From: Gammaproteobacteria bacterium
GTDB lineage: Bacteria; Pseudomonadota; Gammaproteobacteria; Steroidobacterales; Steroidobacteraceae
Reading direction: 5' to 3'
NCBI GenBank assembly: GCA_003164785.1
Contig: PLUE01000016.1
Coordinates: 170,006-234,005, forward strand
Length of the DNA stretch: 64,000 bases
Below, one piece after another: positions 26,827 to 34,967 of this stretch (positions are counted from its first letter, which is position 1; each line of letters opens with the position of its first letter). The translations under genes and the position numbers were made by a program. The notes beneath the pieces are model-generated. The model was not told where the DNA came from. It made no database searches and worked only from the letters and a program-made list of their open reading frames with translations.

Positions 26827-28448
26827 AGAGCGCCGATTACATCGTGGTGGGCGCGGGTTCTGCGGGCTGCGTATTGGCCGCGCGTTTGTCGGAGGACACC
26901 AACGTCAGCGTCGTTTTGTTGGAAGCAGGTTCCAGCGACATGGGGCGTTGGGCGATGCGCATGCCGATCGCCTGGCGGGACACGTTCCTGGATCCCTCGA
27001 CCAGTTGGGGGTATCTCACCGAGCCCGAGCCGTACGCCGACAACCGGGTCATCCCGGCGCCGCGCGGCAAGGTGCTCGGAGGATCGAGTTCGGTGAACGG
27101 CATGATGTACTCGCGCGGCGCGCCGGCCGATTACGATGACTGGGCCAAGGCCGGTCTCGAGGGCTGGGGCTATTCCGACGTGCTGCCGTATTTCCGGCGG
27201 TCGGAGGGGAGTTGGCGCGGCGCATCGAAATACCACGGCGCGGAAGGTCCGCTCACGGTATCGCGGCACGTGCCGGACTCGGTGATCTATCCGCGCATGA
27301 TGGCTGCGGCCCGCAGGCTCGGCTACCAGCAGCTGGACGATTTTCACGGCCCGAGTTCCGAGGGCTTCTCGGTCCCCGATTTCAACGTGCATCATGGCGA
27401 ACGCGCCAGCACGTCGCTGCGCTTCCTGCGCCCGGCGCGGCGGCGTGCAAATCTCACCGTGATCACCGACGCTCTGGTGCACCGCGTACTCCTCGACGGC
27501 AATCGGGCGACCGGCGTCGAGTACAGCGTGCATGGCGCCGTGCACAAGATCGCGTGTGACCGAGAGGTCATCCTGTCGGCCGGCGCGTTCGGCTCGCCGC
27601 AAATCCTGCTTCTATCGGGCATCGGGCCGGCGGCCGGCATCGAGCCGTTCGGCATCCGGGTGGTGCAGGATCTGCCGGGAGTGGGTGCGAATCTGCAGGA
27701 GCATCAATCCATCGCGATGATGTACAAGGCGCGCGGACCCATCGCCTACGATTCGCGGCTGCGCGCCGACCGCCTGGCACTCGACGTTCTGCGCTGGATG
27801 TTGTTCCGCTCCGGTCCGATCGCGGGCCTGCCCGTGTCGGCGCAGGGTTTCGTGCGCACGTCACCGGAATTCGACCGGCCCGACCTACAGATGCTGGTCA
27901 GTCCGGTATCGATGCTCGCAAAGCCGTGGTTCCCGGGCTGGCGTGCGGGCTCGGGTCATGTGTTTTCGGTGGCCGGCGTCTTGTTGCATCCGGCCAGCCG
28001 GGGGCGGATATCGTTGCGGTCGGCGGACCCGGCGGCGGCGCCGCGCATCCTGCTCAATCTGCTGCAGGCTCCGCAAGACGTGACGGCGTTCAAGCGGATC
28101 ATCCGCTTCGTCCGGCGCTTCTTCGATACGCCCGAGGCGCGGGAGGTCGTGCAAGGCGAGTTGCTGCCCGGAGATGCGCTGCAGAGCGATGCGGATCTCG
28201 AGTCCTATGCGCGGGCCAACATCCGGACCGCCATGCATCCCACCAGCAGCTGCGCCATGGGCGTGGGCGAGGAGGCGGTGTTGGACGCGCATCTAAGGGT
28301 TCGCGGCATCCAGTGCCTGCGTGTCGCCGATGCCTCCGTCATGCCCACGATTATTGGCGGAAACACCAACGCACCTGCGATCATGATCGCCGAGAAAGCC
28401 GTCGACCTCATTTTGGGTCGCGACATGACGGGGAGCAAAGTTGCCTAA
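26823..28448 (+). CDS. GMC-family oxidoreductase, second copy in the operon
   Basis: This 541-residue FAD enzyme has GAGSAG at residues 10-15 and GKVLGGSSSVNGMMYSRG. The active-site region reads MHPTSSCAMG, where Val-Gly-Thr of the usual HPVGTC is replaced by Thr-Ser-Ser. IGGNTNAPAIMIAEKAVD closes the fold. It overlaps the DUF3237 stop by 4 bp (ATGA). Having two GMC genes around a decarboxylase candidate parallels PhcC/PhcD, which I recall acting on opposite enantiomers. Substrate unproven. Confidence 0.83.
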   Translation: MKSADYIVVGAGSAGCVLAARLSEDTNVSVVLLEAGSSDMGRWAMRMPIAWRDTFLDPSTSWGYLTEPEPYADNRVIPAPRGKVLGGSSSVNGMMYSRGAPADYDDWAKAGLEGWGYSDVLPYFRRSEGSWRGASKYHGAEGPLTVSRHVPDSVIYPRMMAAARRLGYQQLDDFHGPSSEGFSVPDFNVHHGERASTSLRFLRPARRRANLTVITDALVHRVLLDGNRATGVEYSVHGAVHKIACDREVILSAGAFGSPQILLLSGIGPAAGIEPFGIRVVQDLPGVGANLQEHQSIAMMYKARGPIAYDSRLRADRLALDVLRWMLFRSGPIAGLPVSAQGFVRTSPEFDRPDLQMLVSPVSMLAKPWFPGWRAGSGHVFSVAGVLLHPASRGRISLRSADPAAAPRILLNLLQAPQDVTAFKRIIRFVRRFFDTPEAREVVQGELLPGDALQSDADLESYARANIRTAMHPTSSCAMGVGEEAVLDAHLRVRGIQCLRVADASVMPTIIGGNTNAPAIMIAEKAVDLILGRDMTGSKVA

Positions 28449-29718
28449 AGCGCGTTTTTACGGTTGGACTGTGCTGGCTGCCTGTTGGGGAATCATGTTC
28501 CTCAATCTGGGCTTTCCAGCTTATGGACCGGCGGTCATCAACGCCGCCATGGCGAGGTCACTGGGTCTGCCCCGCGAAACCTTGGGTGATATGTTTTCGG
28601 TGTACATGATCATGTCGGGTTTGCCGGGGCCGCTGGTGGCCCTGAGCGTGAATCGCTTCGGCGCCAGACGGACTTTGGTGCTGGGCAGCTGCTTCACGAT
28701 CGTGGGCTCGCTCTTGATGGCCACCGTGGTGACCAGCGGAATCGGGGGGATGCTGTGCTTCGGGCTGCTGGTCGGCACGGGTGTCGCCACCGGCGCCGCT
28801 CTGGCCGGGCAGGCCTGCCTGGCGCGCTGGTTCGTGCGGCGCCGCTCCCTGGTGCTGTCGGTGCTGTACTCCTCCGGCGCCATCGGCGGCTTCGTGGCCG
28901 CGCCGCTGCTGAACAGGCTGATCCAGGCAACCGGCACATGGCGGGCGGGCTGGTGGCTGCTCGCGGCCTTGTCGGCCGTCGCCGCCATCATTGCGCTGGT
29001 GTTCGTGCGTGAGCGACCGGAGGATGTCGGCCAGGTGGTCGACGGCTTCGGCAAGCCGACCGAGGATGGCGCCGTGCCGGTGGACACGCGTCCGCATTTC
29101 GTGACGCGCCGCGAGTGGACCTACTGGGAGGCCCTGCGCAATCCCACCTATTGGATATTTCTCATCTCCATGCTTGGGGCCAGCGGGGGCTACACGCTGT
29201 TCCTGGCGCATGGTGTGGTCCACTTGGAGGATCTCGGACATTCGGCCAGTGTGGGCGCGTGGGCGGTGAGCACGATGACGTTCTCGGCGCTGTTCGGCAA
29301 GGTCATCCTGGCCGTCTTCGGCGATCGCATCGACCCACGCTATATCTATGCGGCATTCACGGCGATCTTCGGCGTGGGCATGGTGGTGATCGTCGATGCC
29401 CGTGCCATCTGGCAGGTGTTGTTGTTCGCGACCTGCCTCGGCATCGGCTTCGGCGGTGGATTGGTGTGCTTCATGTCGGTGTTGAGCAACTATTACGGCA
29501 CACGCGCATTCGCGTCACTCGCGGGCCTGGCGGTGGCGATCAATACCACGCTGTCCGCGATCGCCCCCAAGGTCGCGGGCCATTTGTTCGACCAGGGCAT
29601 CGGCTACGCGGTGATTTTCTATTTCCTCGCAGCCTGGTGCTTCATCACCGCCGTGCTCCTGATATTCATGCGGCGGCCGGATCTCGTGCGGCGCGGCATC
29701 GTGGCAGTCCCGACTTGA
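28441..29718 (+). CDS. MFS transporter (monocarboxylate/oxalate-formate-like)
   Basis: A 425-residue 12-helix transporter with the FYGWTVLAACWGIMFLNLG start characteristic of the oxalate:formate/monocarboxylate branch. The loop NRFGARRTLVLG is in the first half and GDRIDPRYIYAAF in the second. The start is taken as TTG at 28441, overlapping the preceding stop by 8 bp, because it gives the expected first helix. It ends in a TTGA overlap with the CoA-ligase gene. Its place in the ALDH-GMC operon suggests uptake of a lignin-derived acid. Confidence 0.8.
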   Translation: MPKARFYGWTVLAACWGIMFLNLGFPAYGPAVINAAMARSLGLPRETLGDMFSVYMIMSGLPGPLVALSVNRFGARRTLVLGSCFTIVGSLLMATVVTSGIGGMLCFGLLVGTGVATGAALAGQACLARWFVRRRSLVLSVLYSSGAIGGFVAAPLLNRLIQATGTWRAGWWLLAALSAVAAIIALVFVRERPEDVGQVVDGFGKPTEDGAVPVDTRPHFVTRREWTYWEALRNPTYWIFLISMLGASGGYTLFLAHGVVHLEDLGHSASVGAWAVSTMTFSALFGKVILAVFGDRIDPRYIYAAFTAIFGVGMVVIVDARAIWQVLLFATCLGIGFGGGLVCFMSVLSNYYGTRAFASLAGLAVAINTTLSAIAPKVAGHLFDQGIGYAVIFYFLAAWCFITAVLLIFMRRPDLVRRGIVAVPT

Positions 29719-31745
29719 ACTCCGGAGCATTGGGGGCGGAGCCGAATCCGACGAATACAGTCGCCGGGAGTGAGGTCCTGTGGGCGCCCAGCCCGGAGCG
29801 CGTGGCGAAGTCGCATCTGATGCATTACTTGCGCTGGCTGGCACAGCGCGGACATGCGTTCGATGACTACACAGCGTTGTGGCAATGGTCCATCGACGAT
29901 CAGGACGGCTTCTGGGCATCGATCTGGGATTACTTCCAGGTCAAGGCCTCGCGACCCTACGAGCGTGTGTTGGGTTCACGCAGCATGCCCGGCGCCGAGT
30001 GGTTTCCCGGCGCGCGTCTGAACTATGCGGAGCATGCCCTGCGTCACGAACGCGAGGGCGCAGACGCATTGCTGTTCTTGAGCGAGCGGCGCGATCTGGC
30101 TGCGTTGTCATGGACCGATCTCGGCAGCCAGGTGCGCAGGCTCGCGACGCGGATGCGGGCCCTCGGCGTGACGGCGGGGGATCGCGTGGTGGCTTATTTG
30201 CCGAATTCGCCCGAGGCGGTGATCGCCATGCTGGCGACCACCAGCATCGGCGCGATCTGGGCGAGTTGCGGCCCGGATTTCGGGCCGCGCGGAGCCATCG
30301 ACCGCTTCTCGCAGCTGGAGCCGAAACTCGCGTTCTGCGTCGATGGGTACTACTACGGCGGCAAGCCTTTCGACCGGCGGCCGGAATTGTCCACCATCCT
30401 CGGTTCTCTGCCGACACTCGAGCACATGGTGTATGTGCGCCTGCTCGAGCCGGAGAACGATGCTCTGCTGACGCCGAACACGATCTTCTGGGAGGACGCG
30501 CTGGCCGGGGCGGAGGTGCCGCGCGATGCGTTTCACTTCGAACAGGTGCCGTTCGCCCATCCGCTGTGGATCTTGTTTTCGTCGGGGACCACCGGCCTGC
30601 CGAAGCCCATCATTCACTGCCACGGCGGGATGATTCTGGAGCAGTACAAGGCGCTGGCGCTGCAGATGGACGTTCATCCCGGTGAGCGCATGTTCTTCTT
30701 CACCACCACCGGTTGGATGATGTGGAATTTCCTGGTCAGCGCCTTGCTGGTCGACACGGTGCCGGTGCTGTACGACGGCAATCCTGCCTATCCGAAGGCC
30801 GATGTGCTGTGGGCCATGGTGGAGCGCACGGGCGCGAGCTACTTCGGCGCCAGCCCGACCTATGTGAACATCCTGGAGAAGGCGGGCATCGTTCCGAAGG
30901 ACCGCTTCGATCTGTCGAAGCTGAATTCCGTGATGCTGGCGGGTTCGCCCGTCACGGCCGAGGTCATGAAATGGTTCTACAGGAACGTGAGGGAGGATGT
31001 CTGGGCCTATGCAGGCAGCGGCGGGACGGATCTGTGCTCGGGCATCGTCGGCGGCGCCGTGCTGTTGCCGGTATATGCAGGTGAGATCCAGGCGCGGCAG
31101 CTGGGTTTCGCGGTGTTCGCGTTCAACGAGGCGGGCGAATCCGTGGTCGACGAGGTGGGAGAACTGGTGATCACGAAACCGCTGCCGTGCATGCCGGTCG
31201 GATTCTGGGGCGACGCCGACGGCAGCCGCTATCGTGAGGCGTACTTCGACATGTATCCCGGCATCTGGCGGCACGGCGATTTCTTCAAGGTCAACGCACG
31301 CGGCGGCTGCTTCGTGCTGGGCCGCTCCGATGCGACGCTGAATCGCCACGGCATTCGCATCGGCACCGCCGAGGTGTACCGGGCGTTGATCGAGGTCCCG
31401 GAGATCGAGGACTCCTTGATCGTGAATCTGGATCTGCCGGGCGGAGGATTCTTCATGCCGCTGTTCGTCAAGCTGCGCGACGGCGTCGCATTGGACGAGG
31501 CGTTGCTCGACAAGATACGCGCGAAGATGCGCAAGGCCTATTCGGCGCGCCACATCCCCGACAAGATCTATCAGGTTGGTGCGATACCGTACACATTGAC
31601 CGGCAAGAAGATGGAGGTGCCCGTGCGCCGCATCCTGATGGGGGTACCGGTCGAAAAAGCCGCCAACCGCGCGGCCATGTCGAATGTCGAATCGCTCGAC
31701 TTCTTCATTGAGTACGCCGGCACGCAGCAGGACTATCGGCTTTAG
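29715..31745 (+). CDS. Acetoacetyl-CoA synthetase-like beta-keto acid CoA ligase
   Basis: This adenylate-forming enzyme of about 676 residues matches acetoacetate-CoA ligases over its length. It has the N-terminal WSIDDQDGFWASIWDYF linker region, the P-loop LFSSGTTGLPKPI, GRSDATLNRHGIRIGTAEVY, and the acetylation-type lysine segment TGKKMEVPVRRIL. The start is TTG at 29715, coupled by TTGA to the MFS stop. AacS normally activates acetoacetate, a beta-keto acid. In this operon an aryl beta-keto acid such as vanilloylacetate is an attractive alternative. No thiolase is present in the window. Confidence 0.82.
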   Translation: MNSGALGAEPNPTNTVAGSEVLWAPSPERVAKSHLMHYLRWLAQRGHAFDDYTALWQWSIDDQDGFWASIWDYFQVKASRPYERVLGSRSMPGAEWFPGARLNYAEHALRHEREGADALLFLSERRDLAALSWTDLGSQVRRLATRMRALGVTAGDRVVAYLPNSPEAVIAMLATTSIGAIWASCGPDFGPRGAIDRFSQLEPKLAFCVDGYYYGGKPFDRRPELSTILGSLPTLEHMVYVRLLEPENDALLTPNTIFWEDALAGAEVPRDAFHFEQVPFAHPLWILFSSGTTGLPKPIIHCHGGMILEQYKALALQMDVHPGERMFFFTTTGWMMWNFLVSALLVDTVPVLYDGNPAYPKADVLWAMVERTGASYFGASPTYVNILEKAGIVPKDRFDLSKLNSVMLAGSPVTAEVMKWFYRNVREDVWAYAGSGGTDLCSGIVGGAVLLPVYAGEIQARQLGFAVFAFNEAGESVVDEVGELVITKPLPCMPVGFWGDADGSRYREAYFDMYPGIWRHGDFFKVNARGGCFVLGRSDATLNRHGIRIGTAEVYRALIEVPEIEDSLIVNLDLPGGGFFMPLFVKLRDGVALDEALLDKIRAKMRKAYSARHIPDKIYQVGAIPYTLTGKKMEVPVRRILMGVPVEKAANRAAMSNVESLDFFIEYAGTQQDYRL

Positions 31746-31751
31746 TGGCGA

Positions 31752-31781
31752 GCGGTTGCCCGCCGCGCGGTTGCCCGCCGC
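31752..31781. repeat. Perfect 15-bp tandem duplication between convergent genes
   Basis: GCGGTTGCCCGCCGC occurs twice back to back in the 45-bp gap. Each unit can fold a short GCGG-TTGC-CCGC hairpin, so it may serve as a weak bidirectional terminator. Confidence 0.6.
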
Positions 31782-31790
31782 TACGCGCTC

Positions 31791-33242
31791 TCAGAAAGGG
31801 TAATGACGCGGCGTCGTCTGAATCGTGATCCAGCGCAACTCGGTGAACGAATCGATGCCGGCCTTGCCGCCGAAGCGGCCGTAGCCGGACGATTTGACGC
31901 CGCCGAACGGCATCTGGGCCTCGTCGTGCACGGTGGGGCCGTTGATGTGACAGATGCCGGATTCGATGCGGCGCGCGACGTCGATGCCGAGCGCAATGTC
32001 GCGCGTGAACACCGCCGCCGAGAGGCCGTATTCTGAATCGTTTGCAAGCTTCACGGCTTCGTCCACCGTATCGACACGCGTGATCGACACCTGCGGTCCG
32101 AAGGACTCTTCGCGGAACAGCAGCATGGCAGCCGTCACGTGATCCACGACGGTGCCGGGCATGACGGTGCCCGTGAACTCGCCGCCGCACAGCACTTTGG
32201 CGCCGTGTTTGACGGCATCGGTGACCAGGTGCTTCACGCGCTCCACGGTCGGCGGTCCGACGACCGAGCCGAGCACGAAGTCACCTTCGTTCGGGTTTCC
32301 GACCGGCAGCGCGGCGATGCGCCTCGCCAGTTTCGCGGCGAACTCGTCGGCAACGGAGCGGGCCACGATCACACGCTCCGTGGACATGCAGATCTGGCCG
32401 GAATTGGCGAAGGCGCCGAATACGGTGGCGTTCACCGCGGCGTCGATGTCCGCGTCGGCGAGAACCAGGAGCGGCGCCTTGCCGCCCAGTTCGAGCAAGA
32501 TGGGCTTCAGGTACTTCGCCGACAGGAGTGCGAGAATCTTGCCGACGCGACTCGAGCCGGTGAAGTTGATGCGCTTCACGGCCGGATGGCCGATGATGGC
32601 CTCGGTCACCGCCTGCGCGTCCTTGACGTCGGTGCTGATGACGTTGATGACGCCGTCACCGAGCCCGGCGGCCTGCAGCACCTCCCCGATCATGACGTGG
32701 GTCGCGGGACACACCTCGGACGATTTCAGCACCACGGTGTTGCCGCAGGCCAGCGGCATCGCAACGGCGCGCACGCCGAGAATGATGGGTGCGTTCCAGG
32801 GCGCGATGCCGAGCATCACGCCGACCGGCTGGCGAAGTCCCATGGCCAGGCTGCCGGGCACGTCCGAGGGGATGACTTCCCCGCCGATCTGCGATGTCAT
32901 GGCGGCCGCTTCGCGCAGCATGCCGGCGGCCAGATGGACGTTGAAATGGCCCCAACCGGCGGTGGCGCCCGTTTCGTCGCGCACCACGGACGCGAAGTCG
33001 GCGGCGCGCGCCTCGAGCAGATCGGCCGCCTTGTTGAGCTTCGCGCGCCGCGCGCTGGGGCCGAGCGCCGACCAGGCAGGAAAAGCGGCGGCGGCGGCTT
33101 CGACCGCGGCAACGGCGTCAGCGACCCCGGCGGAGGCGCTTTGCGTCACCACGTCGCCGGACACCGGATTACGGCGTTCGAAAGTGGCGCCGGACTGGGC
33201 CGGTACTTGGTGGCCACCAATCAGCAATTTTACAGTATTCAT
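31791..33242 (-). CDS. Vanillin/salicylaldehyde dehydrogenase-like ALDH
   Basis: This 483-residue ALDH has the catalytic Cys in NSGQICMSTER and Glu in LELGGKAP. Its tail, FGGKAGIDSFTELRWITIQ then PRHYPF, is the C-terminus I associate with vanillin, salicylaldehyde and benzaldehyde dehydrogenases (LigV/DesV group). The start is the ATG giving MNTVKLLIGGHQVP. It would oxidise vanillin, released for example by the lignostilbene dioxygenase, to vanillate. It is convergent with the CoA ligase and divergent from another ALDH. Confidence 0.83.
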   Translation of the reverse strand: MNTVKLLIGGHQVPAQSGATFERRNPVSGDVVTQSASAGVADAVAAVEAAAAAFPAWSALGPSARRAKLNKAADLLEARAADFASVVRDETGATAGWGHFNVHLAAGMLREAAAMTSQIGGEVIPSDVPGSLAMGLRQPVGVMLGIAPWNAPIILGVRAVAMPLACGNTVVLKSSEVCPATHVMIGEVLQAAGLGDGVINVISTDVKDAQAVTEAIIGHPAVKRINFTGSSRVGKILALLSAKYLKPILLELGGKAPLLVLADADIDAAVNATVFGAFANSGQICMSTERVIVARSVADEFAAKLARRIAALPVGNPNEGDFVLGSVVGPPTVERVKHLVTDAVKHGAKVLCGGEFTGTVMPGTVVDHVTAAMLLFREESFGPQVSITRVDTVDEAVKLANDSEYGLSAAVFTRDIALGIDVARRIESGICHINGPTVHDEAQMPFGGVKSSGYGRFGGKAGIDSFTELRWITIQTTPRHYPF

Positions 33243-33429
33243 CAGCGAGTCCTCATCGTATCGAGCACGCATCATGGGTTGGAAATTGGCCGATATCCTA
33301 GCCGTGTTCGCCCCTGAATAGGTTCGCTCTGAATCGAAACCATGCTCTTTCCTGGTGGAGTTTGCGCGACCACTGAAAGCGCCTGATGTCGGCCTGCCAT
33401 CGCAAACCCATCACCGTGGAGGATCGTTC

Positions 33430-34953
33430 GTGAACGCAAGTCTGAACTCGTCTGGCTCCATGCCCGCGCAGCCCGCCCCATCGGCCAGCGTGGCCAAGTT
33501 CTTCGCCCTCAAGCCGCGGCTGTTCATCAACGGCGAGTGGGTGGAGGCGCGTTCCGGCAAAACGCTGCCGGTCTACGATCCAGCCACCGGCCAGCAGTTC
33601 GGCGCGGTGGCCGACGCGGGACTGGAGGATGTCGACCGAGCCGTGCACGCCGCACGCGCAGCGCTCGAGACCGGCCCTTGGTCGACGATGACTCCCGCCG
33701 GGCGCGAAGCGCTGCTATGGCGGCTCGCGGAATTGATCGATCGCGATGCCGCCGAATTCGCCGAGATCGAAAGTCTCGACAATGGCAAGACGCGCTTCAT
33801 GGCGAGCATCATCGACGTGCCGGGCGCGTCGAATTATTTTCGCTACATGGCGGGCTGGGCGACCAAGATCACGGGCACGACCATGGAGACGTCGCTGCAG
33901 GCTCCCGGCGCGAAATTCCATACCTACGTGGCGCGGGAACCGGTCGGCGTGGTGGCGCAGATCGTTCCGTGGAACTTTCCGTTGGCGATGGCGGCATGGA
34001 AGCTCGGGCCTGCGCTCGCGGCGGGGTGCACCTGCATCCTCAAGCCCGCGGAGCAGACGCCGATGTCGGCGCTGCGTCTGGGGGACCTCATTCGCGAGGC
34101 GGGGTTTCCGGCCGGCGTGGTCAACATCTTGACCGGCCTCGGCGAGAGCTCCGGCGCCGCCCTGGTGGCGCACCCGGGAGTCGACAAGGTTGCGTTCACC
34201 GGCTCGACCGACGTCGGCAAGTTGATCAACAAGAGCGCGAGCGACACGATGAAGCGTGTATCGCTCGAACTCGGCGGCAAGTCGCCGATGATCGTTCTGC
34301 CGGACGTCGATCCGCAGACGGTGGCGGGCGGCGCATCCGGCGCGATCTTTTTCAATGCGGGTCAGGTGTGCACCGCGGGATCACGTCTCTACGTGCATAG
34401 CTCCATATTCGACCGGGTGCTCGAAGGCGTGAGCGCGGCGGCGGCCGCCATCCGCCTGGGGCCCGGCCTCGAGCAGGCCACCGAGATGGGACCGCTGGTC
34501 TCGAAGGAGCAGCAGGAGCGCGTACTGCGCTACATCGAGTCCGGCCGCAAGCAAGGTGCATCCGTCGCCGCCGGCGGCGACGCGCCGTCCCATCCCGGAT
34601 ACTTCGTCAACCCGACGGTGCTGGTCGACGTCAATCCGGACATGAGCGTGGTGCGTGAGGAGATCTTCGGGCCCGTGCTCGTGGCGCAGCGCTTCGACGA
34701 TCTCGACGCCGTGGTCAAAGCGGCCAACGACACGCCGTACGGCTTGGGCGCCAGCATCTGGACCAACAATTTGTCGGCGGCGCATCGACTGATACCGCGC
34801 ATAAAGGCGGGCACCGTATGGGTGAACTGCCATAATCTGGTCGACCCGAACATGCCCTTCGGGGGCTATAAACAGTCCGGTATCGGACGCGAACACGGAC
34901 GGGTTGCGGTGGAGATGTACACCGAGACCAAGTCCGTGTGCATCATGATTTGA
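33430..34953 (+). CDS. NAD(P)-dependent aldehyde dehydrogenase paired with the PQQ dehydrogenase
   Basis: This 507-residue ALDH has the Cys in NAGQVCTAGSR, Glu in LELGGKSP, and the C-terminal QSGIGREHGRVAVEMYTETKSV typical of phenylacetaldehyde/coniferyl-type ALDHs. The GTG start is supported by GGAGGA at 33418-33423, 6 nt ahead, and removes a leader without family match. The quinohaemoprotein gene starts 14 nt after its stop, so alcohol-to-aldehyde and aldehyde-to-acid steps are co-transcribed. It shares overall pattern with the ALDH at 23118. Confidence 0.84.
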   Translation: MNASLNSSGSMPAQPAPSASVAKFFALKPRLFINGEWVEARSGKTLPVYDPATGQQFGAVADAGLEDVDRAVHAARAALETGPWSTMTPAGREALLWRLAELIDRDAAEFAEIESLDNGKTRFMASIIDVPGASNYFRYMAGWATKITGTTMETSLQAPGAKFHTYVAREPVGVVAQIVPWNFPLAMAAWKLGPALAAGCTCILKPAEQTPMSALRLGDLIREAGFPAGVVNILTGLGESSGAALVAHPGVDKVAFTGSTDVGKLINKSASDTMKRVSLELGGKSPMIVLPDVDPQTVAGGASGAIFFNAGQVCTAGSRLYVHSSIFDRVLEGVSAAAAAIRLGPGLEQATEMGPLVSKEQQERVLRYIESGRKQGASVAAGGDAPSHPGYFVNPTVLVDVNPDMSVVREEIFGPVLVAQRFDDLDAVVKAANDTPYGLGASIWTNNLSAAHRLIPRIKAGTVWVNCHNLVDPNMPFGGYKQSGIGREHGRVAVEMYTETKSVCIMI

Positions 34954-34967
34954 TCCAAGGCGAATTA

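Noticed and set aside
31752..31781. Tandem repeat as a CRISPR fragment or mobile-element end
   Set aside because: Only two 15-bp units with no spacer, no flanking transposase and no cas genes.
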